From Pachyseris speciosa (Eukaryota; Cnidaria; Anthozoa; Scleractinia; Pachyseridae): a stretch of DNA of 64,000 bases. Every line of letters begins with the position of its first letter. Within the stretch, counting starts at the first letter, position 1. The notes beneath the pieces are model-generated. The model ran no database searches, was not told the origin of the DNA, and was given only the letters and a program-made list of their open reading frames with translations. Shown here one piece after another: positions 53,001 through 63,117 of this stretch. Position numbers and translations under genes: made by a program. Where the stretch lies: NCBI GenBank assembly GCA_016490735.1, contig JAEMWC010000347.1:404501-468500 (forward strand), in the 5' to 3' direction.

Positions 53001-55704
53001 AATGGGATGTCCTTTAAATTTTGACATCCAATAAAAGCAAGAAACATAGTGATTTTTACCAAATACGGCCCTTTGAGTTTGGACAAGAACGAAACCATTT
53101 TTAACGTCAAAGAGAACCGACGAAATTGCCCCTTTTTGCCTTTATGTTTTTTAAAGAAATCATCGTGGTAAAACCAAACTTCAATCATCATAACAAAATT
53201 CAGTCCTTGGGTCTAGCTTAGAAATGACTTTTTTTGTCCATATTCTTCTCCCGAGCGTAGATACAGCCTTTTGTTCCAGTGCATTCGGGCCTTTCCGCCA
53301 TTTTCAACATCTCGTCCACATTGCATGCTGGGAAATAACAAGAATTTTTGACAGCGCCCGTTCCTTCCCCCAATTCTTTCACATAGCCACTCCAACCTAC
53401 CGCCAAAAATTCCTGCTTGTGGCCATCTTCAGCACTCACAATTCCAAAATATGCGGCGGTAGGTTGAGAAATTCATCAATAGTCGAGTCCCAAAGGTACT
53501 AAGTGTCCAACCGGTCAAATTTCCAGTTCATCGAGTAACAAGCCAAATTCAACAACAAAGTACATCACCTTGCTCGGTTCTTTGAGAAAGTGGACTCTTA
53601 GCTACCGTCACACTCAATGATGATCATCAGGCAGCCACTAAAGATGAAAAATGGTTGTAAACTTAGCAAAAATCGCAAGCAAACCAAACTTGGGACGTCG
53701 TTGTAGCTCCACAGATGAAAAATAGCTATGTCAGAATGACATTTTCAGAAACCTCGAGCCTCCAGTGCCTTAGGACAGCACCACTTTTCCATGGGAGTTT
53801 CAATAAAGAGTCACGAAATGCTATGGATCGTTTATAGGTGGTAAATCACTCTGAAAAGGTAAAAATGGCTGGGCGCCAATGGGTTACCTTACCTGACTTA
53901 GAATATGCATCCCAGAATGAGGAGTCAATAATGTGATGGTTAAGATTGCTCATTATTTGGCAAGTCCAAATAGTTTCAGTTTCAGTTTGGGTTTTTTTCC
54001 GTTTTTCTTACAAATCATTACAAAATAAATATAAATTAAAACACAAAAGACAATTAAATAACAAAAGCAAGAGAAGCATATATGGCCAGAATGCCCTAAG
54101 AGTTTACCACTGGGGCTTATTCAAGTGACAGGCTCCTCAACAGTGCTGTGCACTGTTACTAAAAATAGATTTTGACAGATGAGACCCCCCACCTGACTCA
54201 GAAAAACATTGAGACGTGATGGAAGTGAATGTATGAGTGAGGAGGGCCATAGCAAAAGAAAAAAGCAATTACAGAGTTAGTTTTCAAGAAGGAAGATTCA
54301 TGGTTACTACCAAACACTGCTGTTGGGGTGAATGCAAAACTGACTCCAGATATCCTCAAAAATGGCCAAAATCTCTCAGAGAGTTACAGGGTGTTCTTTT
54401 GACCGTGTGAATTTAGACCGTGTGCCATTCAAAAGCAAAATTGAACCAAAAAACTTCTCTGAATTGTCTAAATGAAGAGCCTGTATGCAGGCTAGAAGCA
54501 TCAGGAATGAAAGTCTTCATACCGTTTCCGAAACCAACGCTCGCAAGACATAGCAAAGTACAAACGCTGACTAGTGGCTTGTTCGCAGATAAGATAAGAA
54601 ATTAACGAAATTAAGATGTGCGCAGTGACCAAAGTAGCAGATGTTTCCGGGTTGGTCACTGCCACGTTAAACTAACTGGCATAGACAATAAGCGTAATGA
54701 AAATAATTTTACCCAGAGTAAAGGTGCTAAAGTAAACAAGTATAGGTGGATACATGAATCAAATGAAACAATAGAACAAAGAAACTAAAGTAAACTAAAT
54801 CAATGTATTCTAGGAAACAGATTGCGAATATAAGCCTTGTCTGAGCAAAAAACATCTTTGACCAGACATTCTAACCAGCAACTGCCCACTTAATTATTTC
54901 AAGCCTTGCACTATGAATCACTAATATCAGTATTTTGAGTTTAACAACTGGTTTGATTAACATTAATTTTGTTCTCACTCAAGGACAAATTATCTTACTT
55001 TTCATGCATGAATTTAACAGCCAACACCAGCTGTATAAACCATGCCAAAATCAGTGACTCGTCAAATGTCTTGCCTGCTTTCTTCCAAGCCTTGATTTTG
55101 TCATCCAGATCACCACCCTAGGTCAACAAGCATCAGTAAACAATCATGCTTTCTGTAATTAAGTGCCTGGTACAAAGATCAGTGATAACATCAGCATCAG
55201 TTTTTGTATATTTGCAATTATTGGAAAAATACAAAAACTGTTGCCGCTTTAATTCAAATTACAGTAAAACAAAATCACCTCACAATATTCTGTAACTATA
55301 CAAAATGACTCTCCATCTACAAAACTGTCATGGAATCTCACAATGTTGGGATGGTTCAGCTAAAAGAATAATAATAAAAAGATGCTGTTGTTATCTTATC
55401 AACACAGGTGTAAGATTGAGCAGGGGAGGGGAGCAGGGTTGGCGCAGTGGTGAGAGCGCTTGCCTTCCACCAATGTGGCCCGGGTTCGATTCCCGGACTC
55501 GGCGTCATAAGTGGGCTGAGTTTGTTGGTTCTCTACTCTGCTCCGAGAGGTTTTTCTCCGGGTACTCCGGTTTTCCCCTCTCCGCCAAAACCAACATTTG
55601 ATTTCATTTGATTTATTTAGAGTTGATTTGATTTAGTCTCCCCAATTAGTAGAGCATCTGTGCTCGGCTAAATACATTTGAGACTTAAATAAAGTGATTA
55701 TAAA

Positions 55705-55776
<72 letters not shown>

Positions 55777-58700
55777 ACCTTTCTCTACATGGTTCCTGGT
55801 TGAATCCAAACAAGGGAGAAAAAGAAAACTCCTTACTTTTAAAACTTAACACATTGTCATTTAAATGATTCTTTCATTTAAATCTTTCTCAAATTAGTAA
55901 ATGTTTTGGGTAGAATACACTGTACATACCTGTTACATTTCTTACTGCTTTTAAAATTGAAAAGTTCTCAAGCTATAAAATCACTCATTTGCAACTTAGG
56001 TGAGCTGTGGCCTATTTGTGGACATTTACAACCATACCAGTATGATGCAGATACACTCAAATTAAATGTGCTTATTAAAAATATATGTACATGCACATGT
56101 AACTTAACATACACTATAACATGTAAATTGTTACAGATACACTTATCATCTACAGCTGTTACTACTAAGGCATACATTTTCTACATGTACAGATTTGGCC
56201 ATATTTGGATTTCACATTTACGTACATTGACGTATTTGGGCTTCAGATTTACACCTAGAGCACATAAAGACAAACTACAAGTCATGTTACATTAAATTAC
56301 TACAAATTTTTTTTAACCACTTTAATTTCTGCTCATTGTCATTGGACAGTGCATGGACAAGATGTATCACAATCATTTGACATCTGTAATGATGAACCTG
56401 ATTACTCAGGATACCTACACTGTATAGGTATACTAAGTTATAAATTATGTTAGATTTTGATCTTTTTTCCTGTGCAAAAAAAATGCACAATAGAAAGCAT
56501 GTGGCTTCCTTGACATAATTATTTAATGACAAATTAAAACTGTTTTCCACTACCTGACCCGGTGCCAGGCCCTTGCTCCTGGGGAGATTAATTGGCTCTC
56601 TGAATTCCATTTGGATTGGAATGAAATCCTTAGCATTCATGTCATTGAGAGTTCAGTCTCAGCTCAAGTCATTCAACAGTTGCATGCTGTTATTCAAACA
56701 CACTCAGATCTATTTAAGGATGAACTGGGAACTATTAGTCGGAGGAGTTTCTGCTAAACTAGGAGTTGAAGAAGGAGCTTCCCACAAATTTTTCAGGGCA
56801 AGAACTGTGCCTTATGCACTGCAGCCAGCAGTGGAAGAGGAATACAATCACATTGAGTGAGATGGTATCATTAGAAAAGTAGAATTCAGTGAGTGGGCCA
56901 CGCCTATGGTCCATGTTCCAAAGTCTGATGGGAGTAGCCGGTCCTGCGGCAACTATGCTATCACAGTCAACCCTCAGCTGAATGTCCCAAGTTACTGAAT
57001 TCCACTCCCAGAGGATGTTTTCCACAAGCTCAGATGTGGTCAGAAATACACCAAGTTAGATTTCAAGAATGCATGTCAACAACTTACCCTTGATGAGGAG
57101 AGTCAGAAGTATGTCCACTCACCATACATACCCACCGTGGCTTATACCACTATACCCATTTACCCTTTAACTGACATTGCATCATCTCCTCCAGGGCATC
57201 TCCTGCAATTTTCCAGAGGACCATGGATATCATTTTGCAAGGTCTAGACCAGGTGGCTTGTATCCAAGACAACATCCTCCTTTTGGACAAATATTATGAC
57301 GACCATCTCAGCAATCTATTCCTTGTCTTGACTCAGCTGGAATCGCATGGTCTGCGACTCAAACTAAACAAGTGCAAATTTACGCAAAAGGCTGTAACCT
57401 AGATGGGTTACACACTCTCTGCTGATGACATCTCTCCCACTGACGAGAAGGCTGAAGCCATCACCTCTGCCCCCAAGCCAGAGATCACTACTCAAGTGCA
57501 AGCATTTCTTAGCCTACTCAACTATCATGGCAAGTTCATCCCAAATTTAAGCACCATAGTTCAACCCCTAAACCAGCTGCTACAAAAGAACAAGGAGTTC
57601 CAGTGGACTGCTGCTTGTGACTGCTCCTTCCGCCTTGCCAAGGAGTCTCTCACATCTTCGATTTTAGTCCATTTCAACCCTGACTTGCCCATTGTCTTGG
57701 AATGTGAAACGAGTTCATAAGGAGTCGACGCAGTTATCTCTCATTGATTCCCTGATGGAGTGGAGAAGTTCATTGCCTAGGTATGCCTCTTGATCACTCA
57801 GCCCAGTGGAGAACTACAGCCAAATTAAGAGGGAGGGTATGCCATAGTCTTTGGTGTGACCAAGTTTTACAGGTATCTCTACGGGAGAAAATTCATCTTT
57901 AACCCATTGGTGCCTGTGCCAGCCAAAACCAGCCGCACAAGACTCCCATGCTTCAAAACCTTGCAACTTTCTATATCACACAAATATTGCCTTAACTGTC
58001 AGTTGTAAGCACGAAATGGGATGTCCTTTAAATTTGGATATCCAATAAACGCAAGAAACATAGCGATTTTTACCAAATATGGCTCTTTGAGTTTGGACAA
58101 GAATGACACTGACCATTTTTAACGTCAAAGAGAAACGACAAAAATGCCCCTTTTTGCCTTTAAGTTTTTTCAAGAAATCATCGTCGTAAAACCAAACTTC
58201 AACCATCATAACAAAATTCAGTCCTTGTTCTAGCTTATGAAATGACTTTTTTTGTTCATATTCTTCTCCCGAGTGTAGATACAGCCTTTTGTTCCAGTGC
58301 ATTCGGGCCTTTCCACCATTTTCAACATCTAGCTTGACCGCATTGCATGCTGAAAAATGAGAATTTTTGACAGCGCCTGTTCCTTCCCCCAACTCCGACC
58401 TACCACCAAAAATTCCTCCTTGTGGTCATATTCAGTGCTCACAAATTCCAAAATATGCAGCGGTAGGTCGAGAAATTCATCAACAGTCGAGTCCCAAAGG
58501 TACCAAGTGTCCAACCGGCCAAATTCCCAGTTCATCAAGTAACAAGCCAAATTCGACAACAAAGTACATCACCTTGCTCGATTCTTTGAGAAAGTGGACT
58601 CTTAGCTACCGTCATGCTTAATGATGCTCATCAGGCAGCCACTAAAGATGGAAAATGGTTAACTTAGCAAAAATCGCAAGCAAACTGAACTTGGGGTGTG

Positions 58701-59333
58701 CTTGTCGCTCCACAGATGAAAAATAGAAACCTTGAGCCTCCAGTGCCTTAGGACAGCACCACTTTTCTATGGGAGTTTCAATAAACACAACTCTAAGGTA
58801 TTGACCCTCACACAACATGATTGGAACAGTGAAGAATGCAGTGACCAGGATCTGAATAACCAATCTGTTAAGAAAAGTGTCTATGCAAATGTTCTTAAGT
58901 TTAGCAGAGAGACAATGGTTTTGAGAGAGCCAAAGCAAACTCCAGATGTTTCCACTGGTTGTTCTATACAGATTTAGAGGTAAACAATACTGTATGGATG
59001 TCAACTCTCAAGACAATTTTCCTCGCTTTTGCTCATGATTGGACAAAAAGGCCTTGCATGAACCCAAAAGCAAACTATTAGCTGGATAGTTCACAAAAAT
59101 CAGAAGCATGTGTCCGACTTCTGCATGGTATCCCAAGTAAACGCTCATAGAGAATCTTGTTTTATCAACAATAGGATCAGGAGTCATATTGTTACATTAA
59201 ACTTTTAACCAAGTTCAGCCCTTTTGTAACATTCATTGACAAACCTACCGTGGACAAGAGCTTGGCTTCTCTCATTGCATCAACTGTTTCATCTGGTGGC
59301 AGCTCACCAACAAAGATATCCTTTAAAACTTTC
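40688..59333 (-). CDS. NEK11: NEK11-like serine/threonine kinase, fourteen exons (glycine-loop exon missing)
   Basis: Exons in transcript order: 59333-59249, 55359-55279, 55117-54999, 51139-51110, 50182-50148, 49630-49504, 48955-48898, 47967-47876, 47634-47556, 46499-46456, 46357-46268, 45985-45929, 44576-44411 and 42746-42528, then the terminal exon 41094-40688. A 13-nt exon at 44914-44902 is also likely. The order is: VLKDIFVGEL (beta-3), EYCEGGDLDDKI hinge, HRDLK catalytic loop, DLG in place of DFG, GTPYYMSPE activation segment, RPS motif, a coiled basic tail, an acidic segment, and a Cys/Leu-rich end. GGDLDDKIKAWKKAGK and ILMGTSD are NEK11 hallmarks. NEK11 acts in the G2/M DNA-damage checkpoint. 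The N-terminal glycine loop was not found before 64000. Confidence 0.9.
41563..41635 (+). tRNA. tRNA-like head of a SINE, copy 1 (probably not a functional tRNA)
   Basis: 73 nt: acceptor GACCTTG/CGAGGTC pairs, D arm GCTC/GAGT pairs, T arm GTGGG-TTCGATT-CCCAC is perfect, and the B box GGTTCGATTCC is intact. The anticodon arm is poor (three pairs), and position 33 is not T in either register, so no anticodon is assigned. Confidence 0.5.
41975..42047 (+). tRNA. tRNA-like head of a SINE, copy 2 (probably not a functional tRNA)
   Basis: Identical to the 41563-41635 sequence over 73 nt, with the same defective anticodon arm and intact A and B boxes. The identity suggests recent duplication. Confidence 0.5.
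42528..42746 (-). CDS. NEK11: NEK11 exon: acidic tail segment
   Basis: After ttttag it reads SEIPDDAELAETFYSQFEDE, then an Asp/Glu run and MGQMQDALDQ. This matches the IPED...YY.D...EESDEEEE part of NEK11. The frame stays open below 42528 to 42391. I end it at the weak donor gtgaag because that phase joins the last exon. Confidence 0.65.
42747..44410 (-). other. NEK11 intron, no gene seen
   Basis: Contains short frames only. 43730-43960 has a minus frame (SANESLSRVSSKKTLVLLTG) with no recognised domain. Confidence 0.35.
44411..44576 (-). CDS. NEK11: NEK11 exon: tail
   Basis: The exon lies between atatcag and gtgagc. It encodes RVSLPWVEEHPDVFNDAA, then a Ser/Thr/Pro-rich run with PPTSPL. It has 166 nt and ends one base into an Ala codon, matching the next exon. 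Confidence 0.7.
44902..44914 (-). CDS. NEK11: Possible 13-nt microexon of NEK11
   Basis: TGAATTGTTTCAG sits between ctag and gtgatt. It is the only element I found that converts the phase-2 end of the 45929 exon into the phase-0 start of the 44576 exon. It would add NELFQ. It could also be chance, or part of an exon I missed. Confidence 0.4.
45390..45765 (+). mobile_element. LINE 3' end fragment with (GTT)n tail
   Basis: The + frame reads APRYIEDFLKI, SFSFLAAKLWNSLPTYVR, then CTFKCLLKKQVF and TAG, the C-terminal box of a non-LTR ORF2. The 3' end GTAAATAAAGTATTCATG runs into (TTG)n at 45740-45761. Confidence 0.75.
45929..45985 (-). CDS. NEK11: NEK11 exon: coiled-tail part 2
   Basis: A 57-nt exon between tttacag and gtatgt encodes DKMKMRKQRKADEEAERIK. 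It corresponds to the basic RMRLRKLQAADEKA-type helix after the NEK11 kinase domain. Confidence 0.8.
46074..46093 (+). repeat. (GAT)n microsatellite
   Basis: Six to seven GAT units in a NEK11 intron. Confidence 0.9.
46268..46357 (-). CDS. NEK11: NEK11 exon: coiled-tail part 1
   Basis: A 90-nt exon between catag and gtaagg encodes SHKQSKAKEVSQLRGGS and ends RPLTPA across the next junction. The frame was chosen because it joins the DKMKMRK exon with no stop; an earlier GT in the exon breaks that frame. Confidence 0.75.
46456..46499 (-). CDS. NEK11: NEK11 exon: post-kinase linker
   Basis: A 44-nt exon between ttgcag and gtaagt encodes KLKHQMDDKFSLSVE across the junction. It is assigned by phase and position. 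Confidence 0.7.
46500..47555 (-). other. NEK11 intron with a dispersed GC-rich repeat
   Basis: 47060-47170 (AAATTTCCTGGGAGAGCATGC, then a C-rich run) is also found near 10755 and 62000. Confidence 0.5.
47556..47634 (-). CDS. NEK11: NEK11 exon: end of kinase domain
   Basis: The exon encodes RMLDKNPANRPSACEII, then RDEYIAEHLA. The RPS arginine, which anchors alpha-I, is present. Borders are ttttag and gtaagt. Confidence 0.9.
47876..47967 (-). CDS. NEK11: NEK11 exon: alpha-G
   Basis: The exon lies between ttttag and gtatgt and encodes SLMGVMYKIVEGKPPKLSEK, then YSEDLQSLYK. Confidence 0.9.
48426..48850. mobile_element. 425-bp foldback MITE in a NEK11 intron
   Basis: ATTGAAGGGT at the left is mirrored by ACCCTTCAAT at the right. 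The arms are about 165 bp each and nearly identical (both contain AAAAGCTAG...GATTAGCTTATGACTTTT). The centre is about 95 bp. Confidence 0.85.
48898..48955 (-). CDS. NEK11: NEK11 exon: alpha-F
   Basis: The exon lies between cacag and gtaagc and encodes SMGVVLYELCNLQHAFQGE, the alpha-F/alpha-G region after SDIW. Confidence 0.92.
49504..49630 (-). CDS. NEK11: NEK11 exon: DLG motif and activation segment
   Basis: The exon encodes GDLGISRILMGTSDMATTFT and GTPYYMSPEVLKHEGY, then SDIW. The Mg-binding motif is DLG, as in NEK6/NEK7, rather than the common DFG. The GTPYYMSPE P+1 loop is intact. Confidence 0.95.
49843..49892 (+). repeat. (TTA)n/(ATTA)n simple repeat
   Basis: TTATTATTATTACTATTATTATTACC then ATTAATTAATTAATTAATTG; simple sequence in a NEK11 intron. 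Confidence 0.85.
50148..50182 (-). CDS. NEK11: NEK11 exon: NIFLKKNLIKL
   Basis: A 35-nt exon between ttgcag and gtacta supplies the metal-binding Asn of the kinase (RNIFL) and beta-8. Confidence 0.9.
51110..51139 (-). CDS. NEK11: NEK11 exon: 30-nt catalytic-loop exon
   Basis: A 30-nt exon between tttttag and gtaaat encodes RILHRDLKA. It carries the catalytic Asp of HRD and the loop Lys. Phases link it to both neighbours. Confidence 0.9.
51655..52246. mobile_element. Two family-B MITEs in head-to-head inversion
   Basis: The junction GAGCCACCTTTAACTTAAGGTGGCTC lies at 51898-51924. The arms 51655-51908 and 51917-52170 mirror each other. The right copy ends CTGGAAACCAGTGTGAGCCACC at 52225-52246, matching the 14439-14583 element. 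The left copy has lost its outer end. Confidence 0.75.
52336..52393. mobile_element. 58-bp minimal copy of TTAA family A
   Basis: TTAA then CCCATTGGCACCCGTGAAAA and, at the other end, ACGGCTGGGCGCCAATGGG. It consists of only the two ends of the 52895-53883 element joined together. Confidence 0.8.
52895..53883. mobile_element. TTAA family A element, 989 bp
   Basis: TTAA at 52891-52894, then CCCATTGGCGCC; the right end GGGCGCCAATGGG is followed by TTAC, a one-base change from TTAA. The inside matches 57903-58792 and the 3' half matches 7850-8145. A minus-strand frame (53439-53218, CIYAREKNMDKKSHF) is conserved between copies but is not a known transposase. Confidence 0.8.
53884..54998 (-). other. 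NEK11 intron, no gene seen
   Basis: No feature recognised beyond AT-rich intron sequence. Confidence 0.35.
54999..55117 (-). CDS. NEK11: NEK11 exon: GGDLDDKI and alpha-E
   Basis: The exon lies between cctag and gtaaga. It encodes GGDLDDKIKAWKKAGKTFDE, then WFIQLVLAVKFMHEK. The long DDKI-KKAGK segment is characteristic of NEK11. Confidence 0.92.
55279..55359 (-). CDS. NEK11: NEK11 exon: N-lobe to hinge
   Basis: This exon has 27 codons, phase 0 at both ends, between cttttag and gtgatt. It begins LNHPNIVRFHDSFVDGE and ends CIVTEYCE, the kinase hinge. Confidence 0.92.
55430..55780 (+). mobile_element. tRNA-derived SINE, full-length + copy
   Basis: A-box region GGTTGGCGCAGTGGTGAGAG, then B box GGGTTCGATTCCCGG, a body with GAGAGGTTTTTCTCCGGGTA, a 3' part with AGTCTCCCCAATTAGTAGAG, and a (ATT)n tail at 55711-55775. 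It lies antisense in a NEK11 intron. The minus copy at 28486-28752 and the tail at 37017-37105 belong to the same family. Confidence 0.88.
56680..57860 (+). pseudogene. Ty3/Gypsy Pol fragment, heavily decayed
   Basis: In shifting + frames: RARTVPYALQPAVEEEYNHIE, FSEWATPMVHVPKSDG, KYTKLDFKNACQQLTLDEES, then DNILL where the catalytic DD motif should be, and MGYTLSADDISPTDEKAEAI, FQWTAACDCSFRLAKESL. The order is RT palm, thumb, RNase H. Many stops. It is on the strand opposite NEK11, in its second intron from the 5' side seen here. Confidence 0.8.
57903..58792. mobile_element. TTAA family A element, right end missing
   Basis: TTAA at 57899-57902, then CCCATTGGTGCC. It is collinear with 52895-53790 and stops at TTCAATAAA, without the right inverted end. 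It interrupts the Gypsy fragment's 3' side. Confidence 0.8.
59249..59333 (-). CDS. NEK11: NEK11 exon: beta-3 and alpha-C
   Basis: The acceptor is gatttag and the donor is gtaggt. It encodes KVLKDIFVGELPPDETVDAM, then REAKLLST. This contains the beta-3 lysine region and the alpha-C glutamate region of the kinase N-lobe. Confidence 0.88.
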
Positions 59334-59850
59334 CTAAATCCAACACTTCATTATTAATAACCAAAACTAGCACTACTTTGTAAATAAATAAACAGCAAAC
59401 TAATTGAACAATCATCCAAAAATAATAATAAAATAACTCCATGAGTTAGCTATGGTTAAAGAACATATTGCTGGGAACTTGTCACCTATCCATTTACATT
59501 ACACCTCTGCACAACATTACATTCTACATCCAAGCTCTGTTTAAATAAATTTGATCCTGATTCAGACAAAACAACATCCTTAGATAGAGACAACTGATGG
59601 GTTTAATTGACATGCCAAATTCCTTTGGGGTATAAGTTAGCCTTCTTTTCATGATGAAGACTGACTAAATATCCAGACTTTCTTATCTTTTAGCCTTTTG
59701 ATGCTCTGATTTTGAAAATGTTCAATATGTCACAAGCTCAAATAATCGTGGACACGTAAAGAAACAACTTAGACTTACAAAGATTTTTAATAGGAAACAG
59801 GGTACATATTGAAGTAAAAACGTTCTCTGGTTAAAAAGATAAAAACATAA
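59334..59850 (-). other. NEK11 upstream intron, no exon seen
   Basis: I searched the minus strand for the glycine-loop pattern G-x-G-x-F/Y-G-x-V from here to 64000 and found none. The NEK11 5' end is probably beyond the window. Confidence 0.4.
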
Positions 59851-59859
59851 GCTTTCGGC

Positions 59860-60574
59860 TATCAGCCTATAGCCTTTAACGAATGGAAAATGTAACGCAC
59901 GGACGGAAACAGTATATATGAAGAGGGTGCGAAAATTTGAGAATAAAAATACAAAAAGAGGTGTGAAAGAGCTAGAAGATAATAATGTAAATGAGGTCTA
60001 ATTACAATAAAATGGAGTATTGCCTAGGCAACGGTTTAGAGTTATTATCCACGTCGATGGTTTTTGTGGTGTGCCAGGATTCTAGTGTTTTTTGAACTCA
60101 GTAATTGCCTTTGTCTATGACACAAGCATTGTCGAAATCAATGGAGTGATTGTTTTGCCACACATGGTTTGCAACATTAGAGTCACTTGAATAGTTCTTC
60201 AAATTTCATTGATGTTCCTTTTTTCGGGTTTGGAAGCATCTTCCAGTTTCTCCTATATAGTTCCAAGAACATGTCCTTACAAGGAATATTGTAAACAACA
60301 TTGCTTTGAAGATCCGAGGGTTGTTTGAACTTTGGAGACGGGAATTCTTGTTGAAGGGTTTTGAATGGTTTGTTGACAACCCGGATATCGTTGTTACGGA
60401 AATCTCGAGAGGGGCTCGGTTAGGCCTCTGACGTAAGGGAGGCATGCAAAACCCTGGTACGAATTCGATGGATCGGGCCATTTGAAGAACATAGAATTCA
60501 AAGTAATTCTTCTGGTGGAGGAACTGTAGATGGGGTTCAAATCCAGCAGACAAGTAAGAGTTTTTCAGTTTCAT
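59860..60574 (-). mobile_element. Penelope-like retroelement, GIY-YIG end
   Basis: On the minus strand two frames together read SDLQSNVVYNIPCKDM, then SWNYIGETGRCFQTRKKEHQ, and NVANHVWQNNHSIDFDNACV. Y-IGETGR-----R--EH and the later H---N/HSIDF are the GIY-YIG endonuclease of Penelope-like elements. A frameshift splits it near 60260. RT is missing. Confidence 0.8.
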
Positions 60575-61700
60575 TAGTCAGTGAGAAAGCCACCCATACA
60601 GCTGCCAACTCTCACACATTATGCACGAATCTCATGCCTTCAGTCCAAAGACATTGATCTCACACATTGAGGACAATTTCTCACTTCTGACTTAGAAATC
60701 TGGATTACTTTTTCTTTTACACATTGACAACAAAAATTCAATTCAATATTCCCCATGTAAATGCTCTGACAAATGTCAAGTTTGAGTCCTAACTGTATCA
60801 GAATGTGTAGTTCCAGAAAATATCCATACCCCCACCATGGAAGGTATTTTGTTTTGCTACCCCCCCCCTCCCCCCAGGAATTTCCATTCCAGGGGGTCAT
60901 CAAATACCCCGCCTCCCCCGAGGAATTTCCAAATTAAAAAAAAAAAACCACTTCGTAAATTTTAAGTCATTTCTTAGTTGAAAGAGGACAATTGAGTCGG
61001 TTACGTGATTGGATATATCAATCTGTTTGTAACTGTAGCGCTTGAACCGTGGAGAGCATGAAATGCGTGCGTGACCTTTGCCAGTCAAGCTGAATCAGAT
61101 ATCTAAACACGTAGCTTTTCCTGGGCAAATCAAAGCGGCTAGATTTCTTCTTTGTTTGGAAGCCTAAACGTTTTTCATTTGAATGTTGTTAGTTATAAAT
61201 TTACTGGAGAATATGTTGTAGTTACAAGAAATGTTGTTTCTTCTAGTGTTCGGAAGAAGTTACCGATATCTCAGTCATTGCAATAACAAAGATCAAAACA
61301 ACTCTTTAGTTTTTACATCTCAACATCTCAAATGGGTTTTGATTTTAAAATGTTATAGCTCCTTTTATAAGTGTGTACACTAGAGTATAGACGTTATTCA
61401 TAAATGACTGCCAATTCATTATTCTTTTGTCCTTGTTCAAATTAGCCTACCAAATCTTGTTACCATGTGCTAAATTAAAAAGAATTCTTGCACTAATATG
61501 AGGCTTGGAAGGCTAATTTGCACAATAACAAAGGAAAAATAAAACAGCTGCCATTTATGAATAAGGTCTATAAGTGTTACAAATTATTTATAAACTTGGT
61601 GAAACGTTCAATGAAACTAAAAGCTGAAAATGCCAAGTAATTAATTATTCCTTCCATCTAATTCAGTTTTTTACCACTGATACTTGTCTTGCAGCCAAAA
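60575..61700. other. No gene seen; C-rich run near 60862
   Basis: CTACCCCCCCCCTCCCCCCAGGAATTTCC and a partial repeat of it at 60905-60925 are simple or dispersed repeat sequence. Confidence 0.4.
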
Positions 61701-61724
61701 AGGTCAGCTACGGTCTTTTCTTTA

Positions 61725-61828
61725 AATAGATAATAGTTGAAGACGTGCCATTGTTGTCAAAAGCACATGTAATGTCTGTACTAGCTGGGAAGCCAAGCTG
61801 AAGTTCGATAACCTGCATGAAAGGTCCA
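61725..61828 (-). other. Possible exon-like frame, unknown
   Basis: After ttcatgcag the minus strand reads VIELQLGFPASTDITCAFDN, then NGTSSTIIYLKKRP and TAG. It looks protein-like but I cannot name it, and it does not fit NEK11. Confidence 0.25.
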
Positions 61829-62178
61829 TGGCGATACCAACAAGAATACCATAAAACAATAAAACATGGAATGATAAAATTTCCTTTCCTTTTTTGTGTG
61901 TTAATTAATAGTGTTTTATTGCCTAATTTCCAATGCCTTTTATAGGGAAATACCAATTTGGAAAATGCTGGAAATGGTCTTACCAAGCAGGCGTGCTTCA
62001 AAATTTTCTAAGAGAGCATGACCCCAAACCCCCTCCCCCCCCCCCCCAGCCGCTCCCAACGGCTCTCGCCTTCGGCACTTGTTTTCACAGCTATCTACTT
62101 TACTTTCCCAGCCTTCTACTTCAAAACTTACTGAAAGCACTGCTAATTTGCATATTTTAAAACTGGAATATCTCTGCC

Positions 62179-62213
<35 letters not shown>

Positions 62214-62397
62214 CTTCTTCTGGTACAGACTACTTGTTTATATTTTAAAACGGCTTAGATAGGAAAGATGTGAATTTCATCATAGTAGCACTTTAAGGCT
62301 TGTAACCTTAACACTGGTTACTGCTGACAGCCCTTGAAGGGAACTATATGTGACACCTGTAGCTTGGCTGATGTTGGTATAATAAAGCCTGGTTTCC

Positions 62398-63117
62398 ATA
62401 TGATCACAGACAATCACAGATCGCAGAGAATCAAATCGAGCACTGTTTCCATGTGATCGCAAACAATCACAAAGCAAACTTTTAGCATACATTTCAGTCA
62501 GAGCAAACTACCAAAAATACAGTCTGTGGTCAATGTGCAGGTTCAGTTAATCAAGACTGTAAAATTGTCAATGAGCAGACTATCGCCTCAAACCAGCTGG
62601 TAGAATTTCATTTGCTACAGAATTTTGTATTCGCATCTGCTGCAGATATCTTGAATTTAGTCCCAATTTTCAACCAGCTGACTTTGCCTTTTTACTTTTA
62701 TCCTTAAATTCTTCACTGTTCTGGTTGTAAAGACACTCGTACAGCCCAATTACTGCCATGAATTCCCCATTACTAATGCTGCCGTGTATGCTTTTGACCA
62801 CACTTGTTTTTGCCATTAGTGAGAGTTGTAACCAACAGACATGCAAGCTTTGTTTCTGGGAAACATGGCTTTGAGTTTGGCATGTTACGGGATGTGTTTC
62901 AATCACAGAACTTTGGTTTCCATATGATTGCACGATCGCAGAGGAACACAGAAGATAGAACCATGTTCTATCTTATGTGACTGTCTGGGATCACAATCAC
63001 AGGATCGCAAACCATCGCAGAAGTGTGTTTCTATATGATTGTTTGCAGACGATCACAGAACTTTTTGCGAGCTGTAAGCTGCGATCCGTGATCGTCTGTG
63101 ATCATATGGAAACCAGG
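62398..63117. mobile_element. 720-bp MITE with CCTGGTTTCCATATGATCAC ends
   Basis: CCTGGTTTCCATATGATCACAGAC is mirrored by GTCTGTGATCATATGGAAACCAGG. Sub-terminal ATCACAGATCGCAG units are mirrored, and TTTCCATATGATTG recurs inside near 62920. No transposase; no clear target duplication. Confidence 0.88.

Noticed and set aside
61708..62001. NEK11 N-terminal exon
   Set aside because: The minus frame after the acceptor (VIELQLGFPAS) has no glycine-loop pattern and ends in a stop, so it cannot lead into the beta-3 exon.
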